Below are positions 1 through 7,758 of a stretch of DNA of 64,000 nt, in pieces. Position 1 is the stretch's first letter, and every line of letters begins with the position of its first letter. Source of the DNA: DASWIG01 sp965371445 (GTDB lineage Bacteria > Acidobacteriota > Thermoanaerobaculia > Multivoradales > J023); assembly GCA_965371445.1 (NCBI GenBank), contig CBDUYN010000032.1:1-64000 (forward strand), given 5' to 3'. A program made the position numbers and the translations under genes. A model generated the notes under the pieces. The model saw nothing but the letters and a program-made list of their open reading frames with translations, was not told where the DNA came from and searched no databases.

Positions 1-238
1 TCAAGGCGGTGAGCGCCCGGCTCAGCCGGCCGTCTCTTGCCCGCAAGCGCTCGCGTAGCCGGCGCAGCCGGCGCTCGACGAGCTTCAGCAGGAGCGCCAC
101 GTCCGGCATGGTCTCGCCCGGCTCCAGGGCCTCGCGGAGCCAGGCCGTCGTCCTCTCGGCGATCTCCGGTCCCACCTGAGCGAGGAATTCGGCGAGCGTC
201 AAGAGGCCCTTCATTCGGTACATCGATGTGTGTGTCAT
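1..238 (-). CDS. Unidentified protein, 3' end outside window
   Basis: The reading frame is open from an ATG at 238 to the window edge, giving at least 79 residues. An AGGAG lies 8 bases before the ATG, which supports this start; further in-frame ATGs follow at 223 and 214. The visible protein is helical and charged, with an Arg/Leu-rich amphipathic stretch (LLKLVERRLRRLRERL) at about residues 52-67 that could form a coiled coil. No family was recognised. A weak promoter and a direct repeat lie just upstream, so it is probably the first gene of its own transcript, running leftward out of the window. Confidence 0.55.
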   Translation of the reverse strand, partial: MTHTSMYRMKGLLTLAEFLAQVGPEIAERTTAWLREALEPGETMPDVALLLKLVERRLRRLRERLRARDGRLSRALTAL

Positions 239-251
239 AAGCAAGTCTCCT

Positions 252-279
252 GTTCTTTGACCTCCCCCAAGGTTCTTTG
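252..279. repeat. Direct repeat GTTCTTTG, 20-bp period
   Basis: The octamer GTTCTTTG occurs at 252-259 and again at 272-279, in the presumed leader of the leftmost gene. Two-turn spacing (20 bp) between identical octamers is typical of an operator bound by a dimer or by two monomers on one DNA face. The regulator is unknown. Confidence 0.35.
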
Positions 280-287
280 GCATGACG

Positions 288-317
288 ACTATAGCATAGC
301 ATATGGTCGGCGCCCAA
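288..317 (-). promoter_or_regulatory. Weak sigma70-like promoter for the leftmost gene
   Basis: On the minus strand TTGGGC (317-312) and TATAGT (293-288) are separated by 18 bases. This would start a transcript near 281, about 43 bases before the ATG at 238. The -35 box is poor, so this is a candidate only. Confidence 0.3.
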
Positions 318-512
318 GTCCCGCCCGGCAAATCTTCGGGGGGCGGCGGTGCTAAAGAAGCATGCGGCCTCCGAGCCGCCCGGAACGCGAGCGCAAGAAG
401 TCGGACCAGACCGGCAGCCGCCTGAGCCCAAAAGCTGCCATAATCCCCGGGCGAGGAACGCTGAACCCGACCGCGTCCCTGCCGGAGTGTAGGACGACGC
501 TGGAGAAAGACC

Positions 513-1856
513 ATGAAACGGACCCCCACCGCGGAGCTGACGCGCCGAGCGGCACCGCTGCTTCTGGCCGCGGCGCTTGCCGCGGGATGTGCCTCGCCAC
601 CCCCCGAGGACGAGGAGGCCTCGCCGATGTCGCTCGATTCGACCGCCGAGACCTACGTCAAGCTCGTGCTCGCCGTCGGCGTCCACGACGACGGCTACGT
701 CGACTCCTACTACGGACCCGAAGCCTGGCGCGAGCAAGCCCGTGCCGCGGGCCGCTCCCTCGGGGAGATCCGCAGCGAAGCGTCGGCGAGCCTCACGGCT
801 CTGGGCGAGGCGCCGCAGGGCGCGGACGAGCTCATCGGCCTCCGTCACAGTTTCCTCAAACACCAGCTCGCGGCTCTTGTGGCCCGCGTCGACATGCTCG
901 ACGGCAAGCGGCTCAGCTTCGACGAGGAGTCGCAAGCGCTTTACAACGCCGTCGTCCCGGCCATGGACGACGGCCAGTTCCAGCGAGTCCTCCGGGAGCT
1001 GGAAGCGCTTCTCACCGAGGACGGGCTGCGCGACGGGACCCTGATCGAGCGCTACGACAAGTTTCGCAACGACTTCGTCGTCCCCCCCGAGCGGCTCGAC
1101 GACGTCTTCCGGACCGCGATCGACGCCTGCCGCGAGCGCACGGCGGCCTACATCGACCTGCCCGAAGGCGAGAGCTTTACCGTCGAGTACGTAAACGACA
1201 AGCCGTGGAGCGCCTACAACTGGTACCAGGGAGATCTGAAGAGCCGGATCCAGGTCAACACCGACCTGCCGATCTACATCGACCGCGCCGTCGACCTGGC
1301 CTGCCACGAGGGCTACCCGGGTCACCACGTCTACAGCCTGCTGCTCGAAAAGCACCTGGTCCGCGACCGCGGCTGGGTGGAGCTCCAGGTCTATCCGCTC
1401 TACAGCCCGCAGTCGCTGATTGCCGAGGGCAGCGCCAACTTCGGCATCGAGATGGCCTTTCCGGGCGGCGAGCGCCTGGCTTTCGAGCGTGACGTCCTCT
1501 TCCCTCTGGCGGGGCTCGACCCGGAGCGCGCCGAGGCCTACGGGGCGGTCCTGGAGCTGATGGCGAAGCTGCGCTACGCCGACAACGAGGCGGCGCGCCG
1601 CTACCTCGACGGCCAGGTCGACCGCGAGGCGACGGTCCAGTGGCTCGTGGACCACGCCGCCATGACCGAGGCGCGGGCCAACCAGCGTGTCGACTTCATC
1701 TTCCAGTACCGCAGCTACGTCATCAACTACACCCTCGGCTTCGACCTCGTCCGCGAGTACCTCGACGCCCGGGTCGCCGTCGGCGATCCGTCGGAGGTCC
1801 GCTGGCGGGAGTTCGAGCAGCTCCTCTCCTCGCCCCGGCTGCCGGCGGACCTTTGA
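513..1856 (+). CDS. DUF885 family lipoprotein (putative metallopeptidase-like)
   Basis: This 447-residue protein begins with a lipoprotein signal peptide whose lipobox (LAAGC) ends at about residue 26, so it should be lipid-anchored outside the inner membrane. The body matches the DUF885 family. A conserved CHEGYPGHH stretch (residues 264-272) supplies the HExxxH-like metal-ligand pattern of that family, followed by an EGSANFGIE segment near residue 310. DUF885 proteins are thought to be zinc-dependent peptidases, but the substrate here is unknown. The alanine racemase gene starts two bases after its stop, suggesting co-transcription and perhaps a cell-envelope link. The family assignment is firm; the enzymatic role is inferred. 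Confidence 0.85.
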   Translation: MKRTPTAELTRRAAPLLLAAALAAGCASPPPEDEEASPMSLDSTAETYVKLVLAVGVHDDGYVDSYYGPEAWREQARAAGRSLGEIRSEASASLTALGEAPQGADELIGLRHSFLKHQLAALVARVDMLDGKRLSFDEESQALYNAVVPAMDDGQFQRVLRELEALLTEDGLRDGTLIERYDKFRNDFVVPPERLDDVFRTAIDACRERTAAYIDLPEGESFTVEYVNDKPWSAYNWYQGDLKSRIQVNTDLPIYIDRAVDLACHEGYPGHHVYSLLLEKHLVRDRGWVELQVYPLYSPQSLIAEGSANFGIEMAFPGGERLAFERDVLFPLAGLDPERAEAYGAVLELMAKLRYADNEAARRYLDGQVDREATVQWLVDHAAMTEARANQRVDFIFQYRSYVINYTLGFDLVREYLDARVAVGDPSEVRWREFEQLLSSPRLPADL

Positions 1857-1857
1857 A

Positions 1858-3036
1858 GTGAGCCACGAATCGACGCCTCCGGATACCCGGGGCCTCCATT
1901 CCTGGGTCGAGGTCTCCCGCGGCGCCTATCTCCACAACCTCGCCTTCTTCCGGCAGCACCTGGGAGAGGGCGTCGAGCTCTCGGCGGTGGTCAAGGCCAA
2001 CGCCTACGGCCACGGCGCGGAGACGATCGCCCGGCTCGCCGCCGAGGGGGGTGCCGACTCCTTCTGCGTCCACTCGCTCGAAGAGGCTCTGGCGCTACGG
2101 GCCGCGGGCTTGCGCCAGGACGTCCTCCTGCTCGGTCACGTGCCGCTCGTCCGGCTTGCGGAGGCGGTGCCCCACGACTTGCGCCTGGTCCTATTTAACC
2201 GCCGCTCGGCCGAGGAGCTGGCCCGCGCCGCGGCGCGGGCCGGAAAGGCGGTGCGCGTCCATCTGAAGCTGGAGACCGGGACCTACCGGCAGGGCATCGG
2301 CGAGCAAGAGCTCGGCTGGTTCCTCGACTTCCTGTCGAAGCACCCTGAGCTGCGGCTCGACGGCGCCTACACCCATTTCGCCAACATCGAGGACACGACC
2401 GACCATGGCTACGCCGAGTACCAGCTGGGGATCTTTGACCGCCTTTGCCGGCGAATCCGCGACGCGGGCTTCGAAGGCGTCAAGCGCCATGCCGCGTGCT
2501 CGGCGGCGAGCCTCGTCGTCGAGCGGACGCACTTCGAGATGGTGCGCCTCGGGATCTCCCAGTACGGCCTCTGGCCATCGAAGGAGACGCTGCTCTCCTA
2601 CAAGCTCCGGCACCCCGAGAGCCGCGAGGACGTGCTACGTCCGGTGCTGACCTGGAAGACGCGGATCAGCCAGACGAAGGAGGTCCCGGCGGGGAGCTCC
2701 GTCGGCTACGGCTGCACCTACCAGACGACACGGGCGACGCGTCTCGCGATCCTGCCGGTCGGCTACTTCGACGGCTACGACCGGCGCCTCTCGAACCAGG
2801 CCGACGTCCTGGTCCGCGGACACCGGGCGCCGGTACGCGGCCGGGTGTGCATGAACCTGACGATGGTCGACGTCACCGACGTCCCGGAGGTGGAGCTCGA
2901 GGACGAGGTGGTGCTCCTCGGCCGCCAGGGCGGGCAACGGGTCACGGCCGACGACCTCGCCGGTTGGATCGGGACGATCTCCTATGAGGTCGTGGCCCGG
3001 ATCCGGCCGGGTTTGCCGCGCATCCTGGTGGAGTAG
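1858..3036 (+). CDS. alr: Alanine racemase
   Basis: This 392-residue protein is a PLP-dependent alanine racemase, which supplies D-alanine for peptidoglycan. The PLP lysine lies in VVKANAYGHG (Lys46). The second catalytic base is Tyr284 in SVGYG, followed by the family's GYFDGY and RVCMNLTMVDV segments. The start is a GTG one base after the stop of the DUF885 gene; there is no strong Shine-Dalgarno sequence, so translational coupling is likely. The residues before Trp17 form a short variable extension. Length and domain order (N-terminal TIM barrel, C-terminal beta domain) are normal for the family. Confidence 0.95.
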   Translation: MSHESTPPDTRGLHSWVEVSRGAYLHNLAFFRQHLGEGVELSAVVKANAYGHGAETIARLAAEGGADSFCVHSLEEALALRAAGLRQDVLLLGHVPLVRLAEAVPHDLRLVLFNRRSAEELARAAARAGKAVRVHLKLETGTYRQGIGEQELGWFLDFLSKHPELRLDGAYTHFANIEDTTDHGYAEYQLGIFDRLCRRIRDAGFEGVKRHAACSAASLVVERTHFEMVRLGISQYGLWPSKETLLSYKLRHPESREDVLRPVLTWKTRISQTKEVPAGSSVGYGCTYQTTRATRLAILPVGYFDGYDRRLSNQADVLVRGHRAPVRGRVCMNLTMVDVTDVPEVELEDEVVLLGRQGGQRVTADDLAGWIGTISYEVVARIRPGLPRILVE

Positions 3037-3045
3037 ACTGGTGAT

Positions 3046-3073
3046 CTCCCCCCTCGTTCCCGCCAAGGGGACG
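3046..3073. repeat. Dispersed G/C-tract repeat, copy 1
   Basis: Read on the minus strand, this 28-bp segment matches 50883-50910 at 27 of 28 positions. A looser relative lies at 59733-59760. It sits in the alr-msrA intergenic space. Two near-identical copies about 48 kb apart suggest a small dispersed repeat rather than chance. Confidence 0.6.
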
Positions 3074-3099
3074 GTAGTCGGACCGGAAAGGAGGCCACC

Positions 3100-3753
3100 A
3101 TGTTTTTCACCGGACGGATGAAAGAGCCCACGATGCCCACGCCCGAGGAGGCGCCGCCCGGACGCGACGAGCCGATGAGCGTCCCGGAGCGCCATTTCGT
3201 CCTCGACGCTCCGCTCTCGCCTCCCTTCCCCGAAGGGATGGAGCTGGCGCTTTTCGGCCTGGGCTGCTTCTGGGGCGCGGAGCGCAAGCTCTGGGAGGCC
3301 GAAGGCGTCTTCACGACCGCCGTCGGCTACGCTGCGGGATTCACTCCCAACCCGACCTACCAGGAGGTCTGCTCGGGGCAGACCGGCCACAACGAGGTGG
3401 TGCGGGTGGTCTTCGACCCCGTCGCGACGAGCTACGAGGCGATGCTCCGGATCTTCTGGGAGAGCCACGATCCGACTCAGGGGATGCGCCAGGGCAACGA
3501 CGCGGGCACGCAGTACCGCTCCGGCGTCTACGTCTATTCCGAGGCGCAGCACGAGGCGGCCCTCGCCTCGCGCGACGCCTACGCCGAGCGGCTCGCGGCG
3601 GCAGGTTACGGCGAGATCACGACCGAGATCCTCGACGCGCCGGAATTCTACTACGCCGAGGAGTACCACCAGCAGTACCTGACCAAGAACCCCGGCGGCT
3701 ACTGTGGCCTCGGCGGGACGGGAGTCTCCTGTCCGGTCGGCGTCGAGGTCTGA
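3100..3753 (+). CDS. msrA: Peptide-methionine (S)-S-oxide reductase MsrA
   Basis: This 217-residue protein reduces methionine-S-sulfoxide in damaged proteins. The catalytic cysteine is Cys56 in the GCFWG signature. The family segments around TGHNEVV, DPTQG and GTQYRS follow in order. Near the C-terminus two further cysteines (GGYCGLGG and VSCPVG) are placed like the resolving cysteines of long-form MsrA. A good AGGAGG lies shortly before the ATG. About 45 N-terminal residues precede the domain and look disordered. No MsrB domain is fused. Confidence 0.95.
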   Translation: MFFTGRMKEPTMPTPEEAPPGRDEPMSVPERHFVLDAPLSPPFPEGMELALFGLGCFWGAERKLWEAEGVFTTAVGYAAGFTPNPTYQEVCSGQTGHNEVVRVVFDPVATSYEAMLRIFWESHDPTQGMRQGNDAGTQYRSGVYVYSEAQHEAALASRDAYAERLAAAGYGEITTEILDAPEFYYAEEYHQQYLTKNPGGYCGLGGTGVSCPVGVEV

Positions 3754-3806
3754 GGCGACACGTAAGATATTCCCACATCTATAAACATTACTGACGTGAG
3801 CCACAT

Positions 3807-4298
3807 TCATGAACCTGGGTCGCGGACGATCCGGGCCTCCAACCCAAGGTCCACCACGAGGTCATACCGCAACTCCCAAGTCCGTTCCCCAGGGTTCCAT
3901 GTCGCTCCCGCTGCTTTGACCGTTCTACGGATCTCCAACTCCTCCCGCTCCACCCGCAGTCCGACGATTCGACGGCTCGCGGGCGGCCGGCGATCCGGCG
4001 AATCGGCCGGAGCCGCCACCGCGCTCTCCTCGACGATCAGCTCGATCGTCTTGAAGCTCCGGCCCGTCGGCTCGTCGTATCGGTATCGCACCCGTACGAG
4101 TCGATCGCCGTACTCGGCCACGAGTTTTTTGGTCCCTCGTTGGCCCGGTATCAAGCTCTTACGAGTCCGCATCCTCCCGACAAGTGGCGGCCTCCTTTCG
4201 GCACGGTGAGCGGACACTTCAGTCCCCGGATCGTTGTTGGGTGGTTTCCCGAGCCGCCCCGGTGGCCGTTGTCGATCCTCAGCCTTTTTCCTTGGCAT
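3807..4298 (-). CDS. Conserved protein of unknown function
   Basis: This 163-residue basic protein has a disordered, Arg/Pro-rich first 40 residues and then a compact conserved-looking core (KKLVAEYGDRLVRVRYRYD, then a KTIELIVEE segment). An AGGAAAG about 8 bases upstream supports the ATG at 4298; an internal ATG at 4172 (MRTRKS) is an alternative that would keep only the core. The second half (GATWNPGERTWELRYD) is a short Trp/Tyr-rich beta-like unit. Proteins with this core are, to my knowledge, small hypothetical genes scattered in bacteria, often near mobile DNA. It stands alone and convergent to msrA, with no operon partner. I assign no function. Confidence 0.6.
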   Translation of the reverse strand: MPRKKAEDRQRPPGRLGKPPNNDPGTEVSAHRAERRPPLVGRMRTRKSLIPGQRGTKKLVAEYGDRLVRVRYRYDEPTGRSFKTIELIVEESAVAAPADSPDRRPPASRRIVGLRVEREELEIRRTVKAAGATWNPGERTWELRYDLVVDLGLEARIVRDPGS

Positions 4299-4487
4299 CG
4301 AGCTTTCCTTCCAGGTCTGGCTGTCGACCGCGGCGTGTCTACCCCCTACTCAGACGGAAATACGGCCGCCGATCTCACACCGGATTTGGCCAAAGGGCCA
4401 AGAACGGCCTTCCCACCGAGGACGAGAGGCTCCAGCGCGCTCGGTGATCCGGCAGGGCGCACCGCCGCCGGGTGCTATCCTCAGGCG

Positions 4488-4562
4488 ATGAGCCAACACG
4501 CCCATCAGCCCATGTCCGTCGACGAGCTCTTTGAAGGAGAGAGCGCCATCGAGCGTCCGTGA
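4488..4562 (+). CDS. Possible 24-residue leader peptide
   Basis: An ATG at 4488 opens 24 codons (MSQHAHQPMSVDELFEGESA, then four more residues) ending in a TGA at 4560-4562. This overlaps the GTG start of the downstream sulfatase-fold gene by four bases (GTGA). A -10-like TATCCT lies just before it, so it could be the first translated element of the message and couple translation. The ribosome-binding site is weak. No homology is recognised and it may be fortuitous. Confidence 0.3.
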   Translation: MSQHAHQPMSVDELFEGESAIERP

Positions 4563-6640
4563 ACGCCACCATGGGCCGGATTCGCCTCACCGCGGCTTGC
4601 GTCGTCCTCGCCCTCGCGGCCGGCCTCGCCGTGGCCGAAGAGGGCCGGAGGAACGTCGTCCTGGTCACCCTCGACACGACGCGCGCCGATCACCTCGGCG
4701 CCTGGGGCCGCGAGAGCGCCCGGACGCCCCATCTCGACGCTCTCGCCGAGCGCGGCGTCCGCTTCGCGCGCTGCGACACGGCGGTGCCGATCACCCTGCC
4801 GAGCCACTCGACGATCCTGACGGGCCTTTATCCGCCGCGCCACGGTGTACGCGACAACGCGACCTTCGTCCTCGGCGAGGGCTACGAGACGGTGGCTGAG
4901 AGGCTCTCCGCCGCGGGCTACGACACCGCCGCGGTGATCTCGGCGATGGTGCTCGCCCGACGCTACGGTACGGCCCAGGGGTTCCGCGTCTACGACGACG
5001 ACCTGGGCGGGGAAGGCAGCGAGAGCGCGCTCGAGCGCCGCGCCGGGGAGACCACCCGGCGTGCCGTCGAGCTCGTGGGAAAGCTCAAGCCGCCGTTTTT
5101 TCTCTGGGTCCACTACTTCGACCCCCACGAGCCCTACGACCCGCCGCCGCCCTGGCGGGAGGGCGCCGGGACGAGCCAGGAACGGCTCTACGACGGCGAG
5201 ATCGCCTACATGGACGACGAGATCGGCAAGCTCCTTCGGGCGCTGCCCGAGGCCACGAACGTGGTGGTCGCGGGCGACCACGGCGAGATGCTCGGCGACC
5301 ACGGCGAGCCGGGACACGGCCTGCTGCTCAACCAGGGCGCCCGCCGGGTGCCGCTGGTGCTCGCCGGTCCGGGGATCCCGTCCGGACGGACGGTCGACTG
5401 CGTCGTGCGGACCGCCGACGTCGCGCCGACGCTTCTCAAGCTGGCGGGTCTTACTCCACCGTCGCGGCTCGACGGCAAGAGCCTCCTGCCGCTCGTGGCC
5501 GGAGCCGAGTGCTCGCGGACGAGCTACGGCGAGTCGTTCCTGCCGTTCTACGCCTACCGCTGGTATCCGCTGCGCTCGTTCTCGGACGGGCGCTGGCTCT
5601 ACGTCCACGGTCCGCGGCCGGGGCTTTTTGACCTGGCGGCCGACCCGCGCGAGGAGAAAGACCTGGGAACGCAACGTCCGGAGGTCCTCAGGCGGCTACG
5701 GCGGGAGCTCCGGGAGGCGATGTCCCAGATGGGCGAAGAGCTCGAAGGCGAAGCGGTGACGGGCAGAGCGCTCGCCGCCGAGGAGATGGCGCAGCTGCGC
5801 AGCCTCGGCTACCTTGGCGCCGGCGTCGCCGGCGACGCCGGGGTGAGCGCCGAGCGGCCCGATCCGCGCGACATGGTCGAAGTTGCACAAGAAGTCCACC
5901 GGGCCGGACGCCTGCTCGAGGAAGGGCGCTGCGACGAGGCGCTGCCGATGCTCGTCGAGGTGGCGCGCCGCGACCCCCGGAGCTTTCCGGCCGCCAACCT
6001 GGCGGGTCTTTGCCTGCGCGCCCAAGGGAGGCCGGAGTCGGCGCTGAACGCCTTCCGCCGGGCCTCGTCGCTCAACCCCCGGGCGGTGGAGCCGCTGGTC
6101 AACGCCGCCGCCTGCCTCCTCCAGCTGGGACGTCACGGCGAAGCGGAGGAGCTCTACAAAGCCGTGATGGAGCTCGATCCGACGGCTCCCGGGGCGGCGT
6201 CGAACCTGGCGGTGCTGCGACGCCAGCAAGGCGACACGGAGGGCGCGGTCCGAGTCCTGGAGCGGGCCTTCGCGGCCGGCAGCCGTCACCCGGGCCTTTA
6301 CCTGGAGCGCGGCGTCCTGAAGGCCCAGGGCGCCGACCTCGAGGGGGCGCTCGCCGACTTCGACGAGGCGGCGCGGCGCGCCCCGACGAACCCGTCGGCG
6401 TTGGACAACGCCGCCAAGGCGGCGCTGCTGCTCGAGCGTCCGCGCGAGGCCGCGGCGCGCTACGAGCGCCTGGCGGAGCTCGTGCCCGGGAACGCCGATC
6501 TGTGGACGATGCTCGGGCGCCTCTACCTCGAGCGCCTGGGCGATCGCGCCGCCGCCGAGCGGTGCCTGCGCCGGGCGCTCGCGCTGGAGAAAGACCCGGC
6601 GAAGCGTGCCCGGCTTGAGGCCGTGCTCGGCGGCGGATGA
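4559..6640 (+). CDS. Sulfatase-fold hydrolase with C-terminal TPR repeats
   Basis: This 693-residue protein starts with a Sec signal peptide (residues 1-27; GTG at 4559, or ATG at 4571) and should act outside the inner membrane. Residues about 30-350 form an alkaline-phosphatase-superfamily sulfatase domain: NVVLVTLDTTRADHLG metal ligands, DPHEPYDPP, and GDHGEMLGDHG with the paired Asp/His ligands. The usual formylglycine signature C/S-x-P-x-R is replaced by TLPSHS, so the nucleophile is probably a threonine and it may not be a sulfatase at all. Phosphodiester or phosphoglycol transfer chemistry would fit better. From about residue 430 to the end there are roughly six TPR units, implying a protein partner. 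Confidence 0.85.
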   Translation: MNATMGRIRLTAACVVLALAAGLAVAEEGRRNVVLVTLDTTRADHLGAWGRESARTPHLDALAERGVRFARCDTAVPITLPSHSTILTGLYPPRHGVRDNATFVLGEGYETVAERLSAAGYDTAAVISAMVLARRYGTAQGFRVYDDDLGGEGSESALERRAGETTRRAVELVGKLKPPFFLWVHYFDPHEPYDPPPPWREGAGTSQERLYDGEIAYMDDEIGKLLRALPEATNVVVAGDHGEMLGDHGEPGHGLLLNQGARRVPLVLAGPGIPSGRTVDCVVRTADVAPTLLKLAGLTPPSRLDGKSLLPLVAGAECSRTSYGESFLPFYAYRWYPLRSFSDGRWLYVHGPRPGLFDLAADPREEKDLGTQRPEVLRRLRRELREAMSQMGEELEGEAVTGRALAAEEMAQLRSLGYLGAGVAGDAGVSAERPDPRDMVEVAQEVHRAGRLLEEGRCDEALPMLVEVARRDPRSFPAANLAGLCLRAQGRPESALNAFRRASSLNPRAVEPLVNAAACLLQLGRHGEAEELYKAVMELDPTAPGAASNLAVLRRQQGDTEGAVRVLERAFAAGSRHPGLYLERGVLKAQGADLEGALADFDEAARRAPTNPSALDNAAKAALLLERPREAAARYERLAELVPGNADLWTMLGRLYLERLGDRAAAERCLRRALALEKDPAKRARLEAVLGGG

Positions 6641-6736
6641 GCGTACGTGCCGCCTGCGCCAGGTCGAGCCAAACCCACGGTAGGATAGAGCGCGTCCCCG
6701 AGACGACGTCCGGAGCCCGGGAAAGAAGGAGGCAAG

Positions 6737-7753
6737 ATGACGACGACCAACGTCCAGATACGCCTGGCGGCGCGGCCCCAGGGCCTGCCAAAAGCGAGCG
6801 ACTTTGAGGTCGTAGAAGAAAAAGTCCGTCCTCCCCGCGAGGGCGAGGTGCTGGTGGAGAACCTCTACCTCTCGCTCGATCCGGCGATCCGCGGCTGGAT
6901 GAACGAGGGCCGCTCCTACGTGCCGCCGATCAAGATCGGCCAGGTCATGAGGGGCTACGTGGCCGGCCGGGTGGTGGAGTCGAGCCATGAGGCCTACGCG
7001 CCCGGCGACCGAGTGACGGGTGTGCTCGGCTGGCAGGGCTACGCCACGGTCCAGGCGAAGCACCTCGTACCCATCCCCGCCGAGGTCCCCACGACCCTTG
7101 CCATGGGTCCGCTGGGCATGACGGGAATGACCGCCTACTTCGGCCTGCTCGACGTCGGGCGTCCCCGGGAGGGGGAGGGCGTCCTCGTCTCGGGCGCCGC
7201 CGGCGCGGTGGGCTCTCTCGTCGGGCAGATCGCCCTCTTGAAGGGCTGCCGCGTGGTGGGGCTCGCCGGGAGCGACGAGAAGTGCCGCTGGATCCGCGAC
7301 GATCTGGGCTTTCATCACGCGATCAACTACAAGACCAGTAGCGACCTGCGCGACGCGCTGGGGGCCGCGTTCGACGGTGCCGGTGTCGACGTCTACTTCG
7401 ACAACGTCGGCGGCGAGATCCTCGACCTGGCGCTCGCCTACCTCAACCGGCGCGGCCGGGTGGTGATCTGCGGGGCCGTCTCGCAGTACAACGCGACCGA
7501 GCGGGCCCCGGGCCCGGCCAACTACCTCTCGCTCTTGATCAACCGCGCGCGCATGGAGGGCTTCATCGTGACCGACTACGCCGAATGCTACGCCGAGGCC
7601 TATGCCGAGCTCAGCGGCTGGATCCGCGACGGCCGCATCCAGTGGCGCGAAGACGTCGTCGACGGCCTCGTGAACGCTCCCGCGGCGCTTCTACGCCTCT
7701 TCGACGGCAGCAACACGGGCAAGCTCCTGGTGCGGATCCGGCCGGAGGACTAA
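6737..7753 (+). CDS. Zinc-independent MDR oxidoreductase (alkenal/curcumin reductase type)
   Basis: This 338-residue NADPH-dependent enzyme belongs to the PTGR1/CurA branch of the medium-chain dehydrogenase superfamily, which reduces alpha,beta-unsaturated ketones and aldehydes. Evidence is the N-terminal LSLDPAIRGWM segment, the cofactor loop SGAAGAVGSLVGQIA (about residues 154-168), FDNVGGEILD, and a C-terminal GSNTGKLLVRI ending. Zinc-binding cysteines are absent, as expected. A strong AAGGAGG precedes the ATG. It is followed after five bases by a kinase gene, so the two may share a message. Confidence 0.88.
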   Translation: MTTTNVQIRLAARPQGLPKASDFEVVEEKVRPPREGEVLVENLYLSLDPAIRGWMNEGRSYVPPIKIGQVMRGYVAGRVVESSHEAYAPGDRVTGVLGWQGYATVQAKHLVPIPAEVPTTLAMGPLGMTGMTAYFGLLDVGRPREGEGVLVSGAAGAVGSLVGQIALLKGCRVVGLAGSDEKCRWIRDDLGFHHAINYKTSSDLRDALGAAFDGAGVDVYFDNVGGEILDLALAYLNRRGRVVICGAVSQYNATERAPGPANYLSLLINRARMEGFIVTDYAECYAEAYAELSGWIRDGRIQWREDVVDGLVNAPAALLRLFDGSNTGKLLVRIRPED

Positions 7754-7758
7754 GCGTC

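Noticed and set aside
5696..7318. 540-codon frame antisense to the sulfatase-TPR and reductase genes
   Set aside because: It crosses two real genes and the gap between them, with no recognisable domain.
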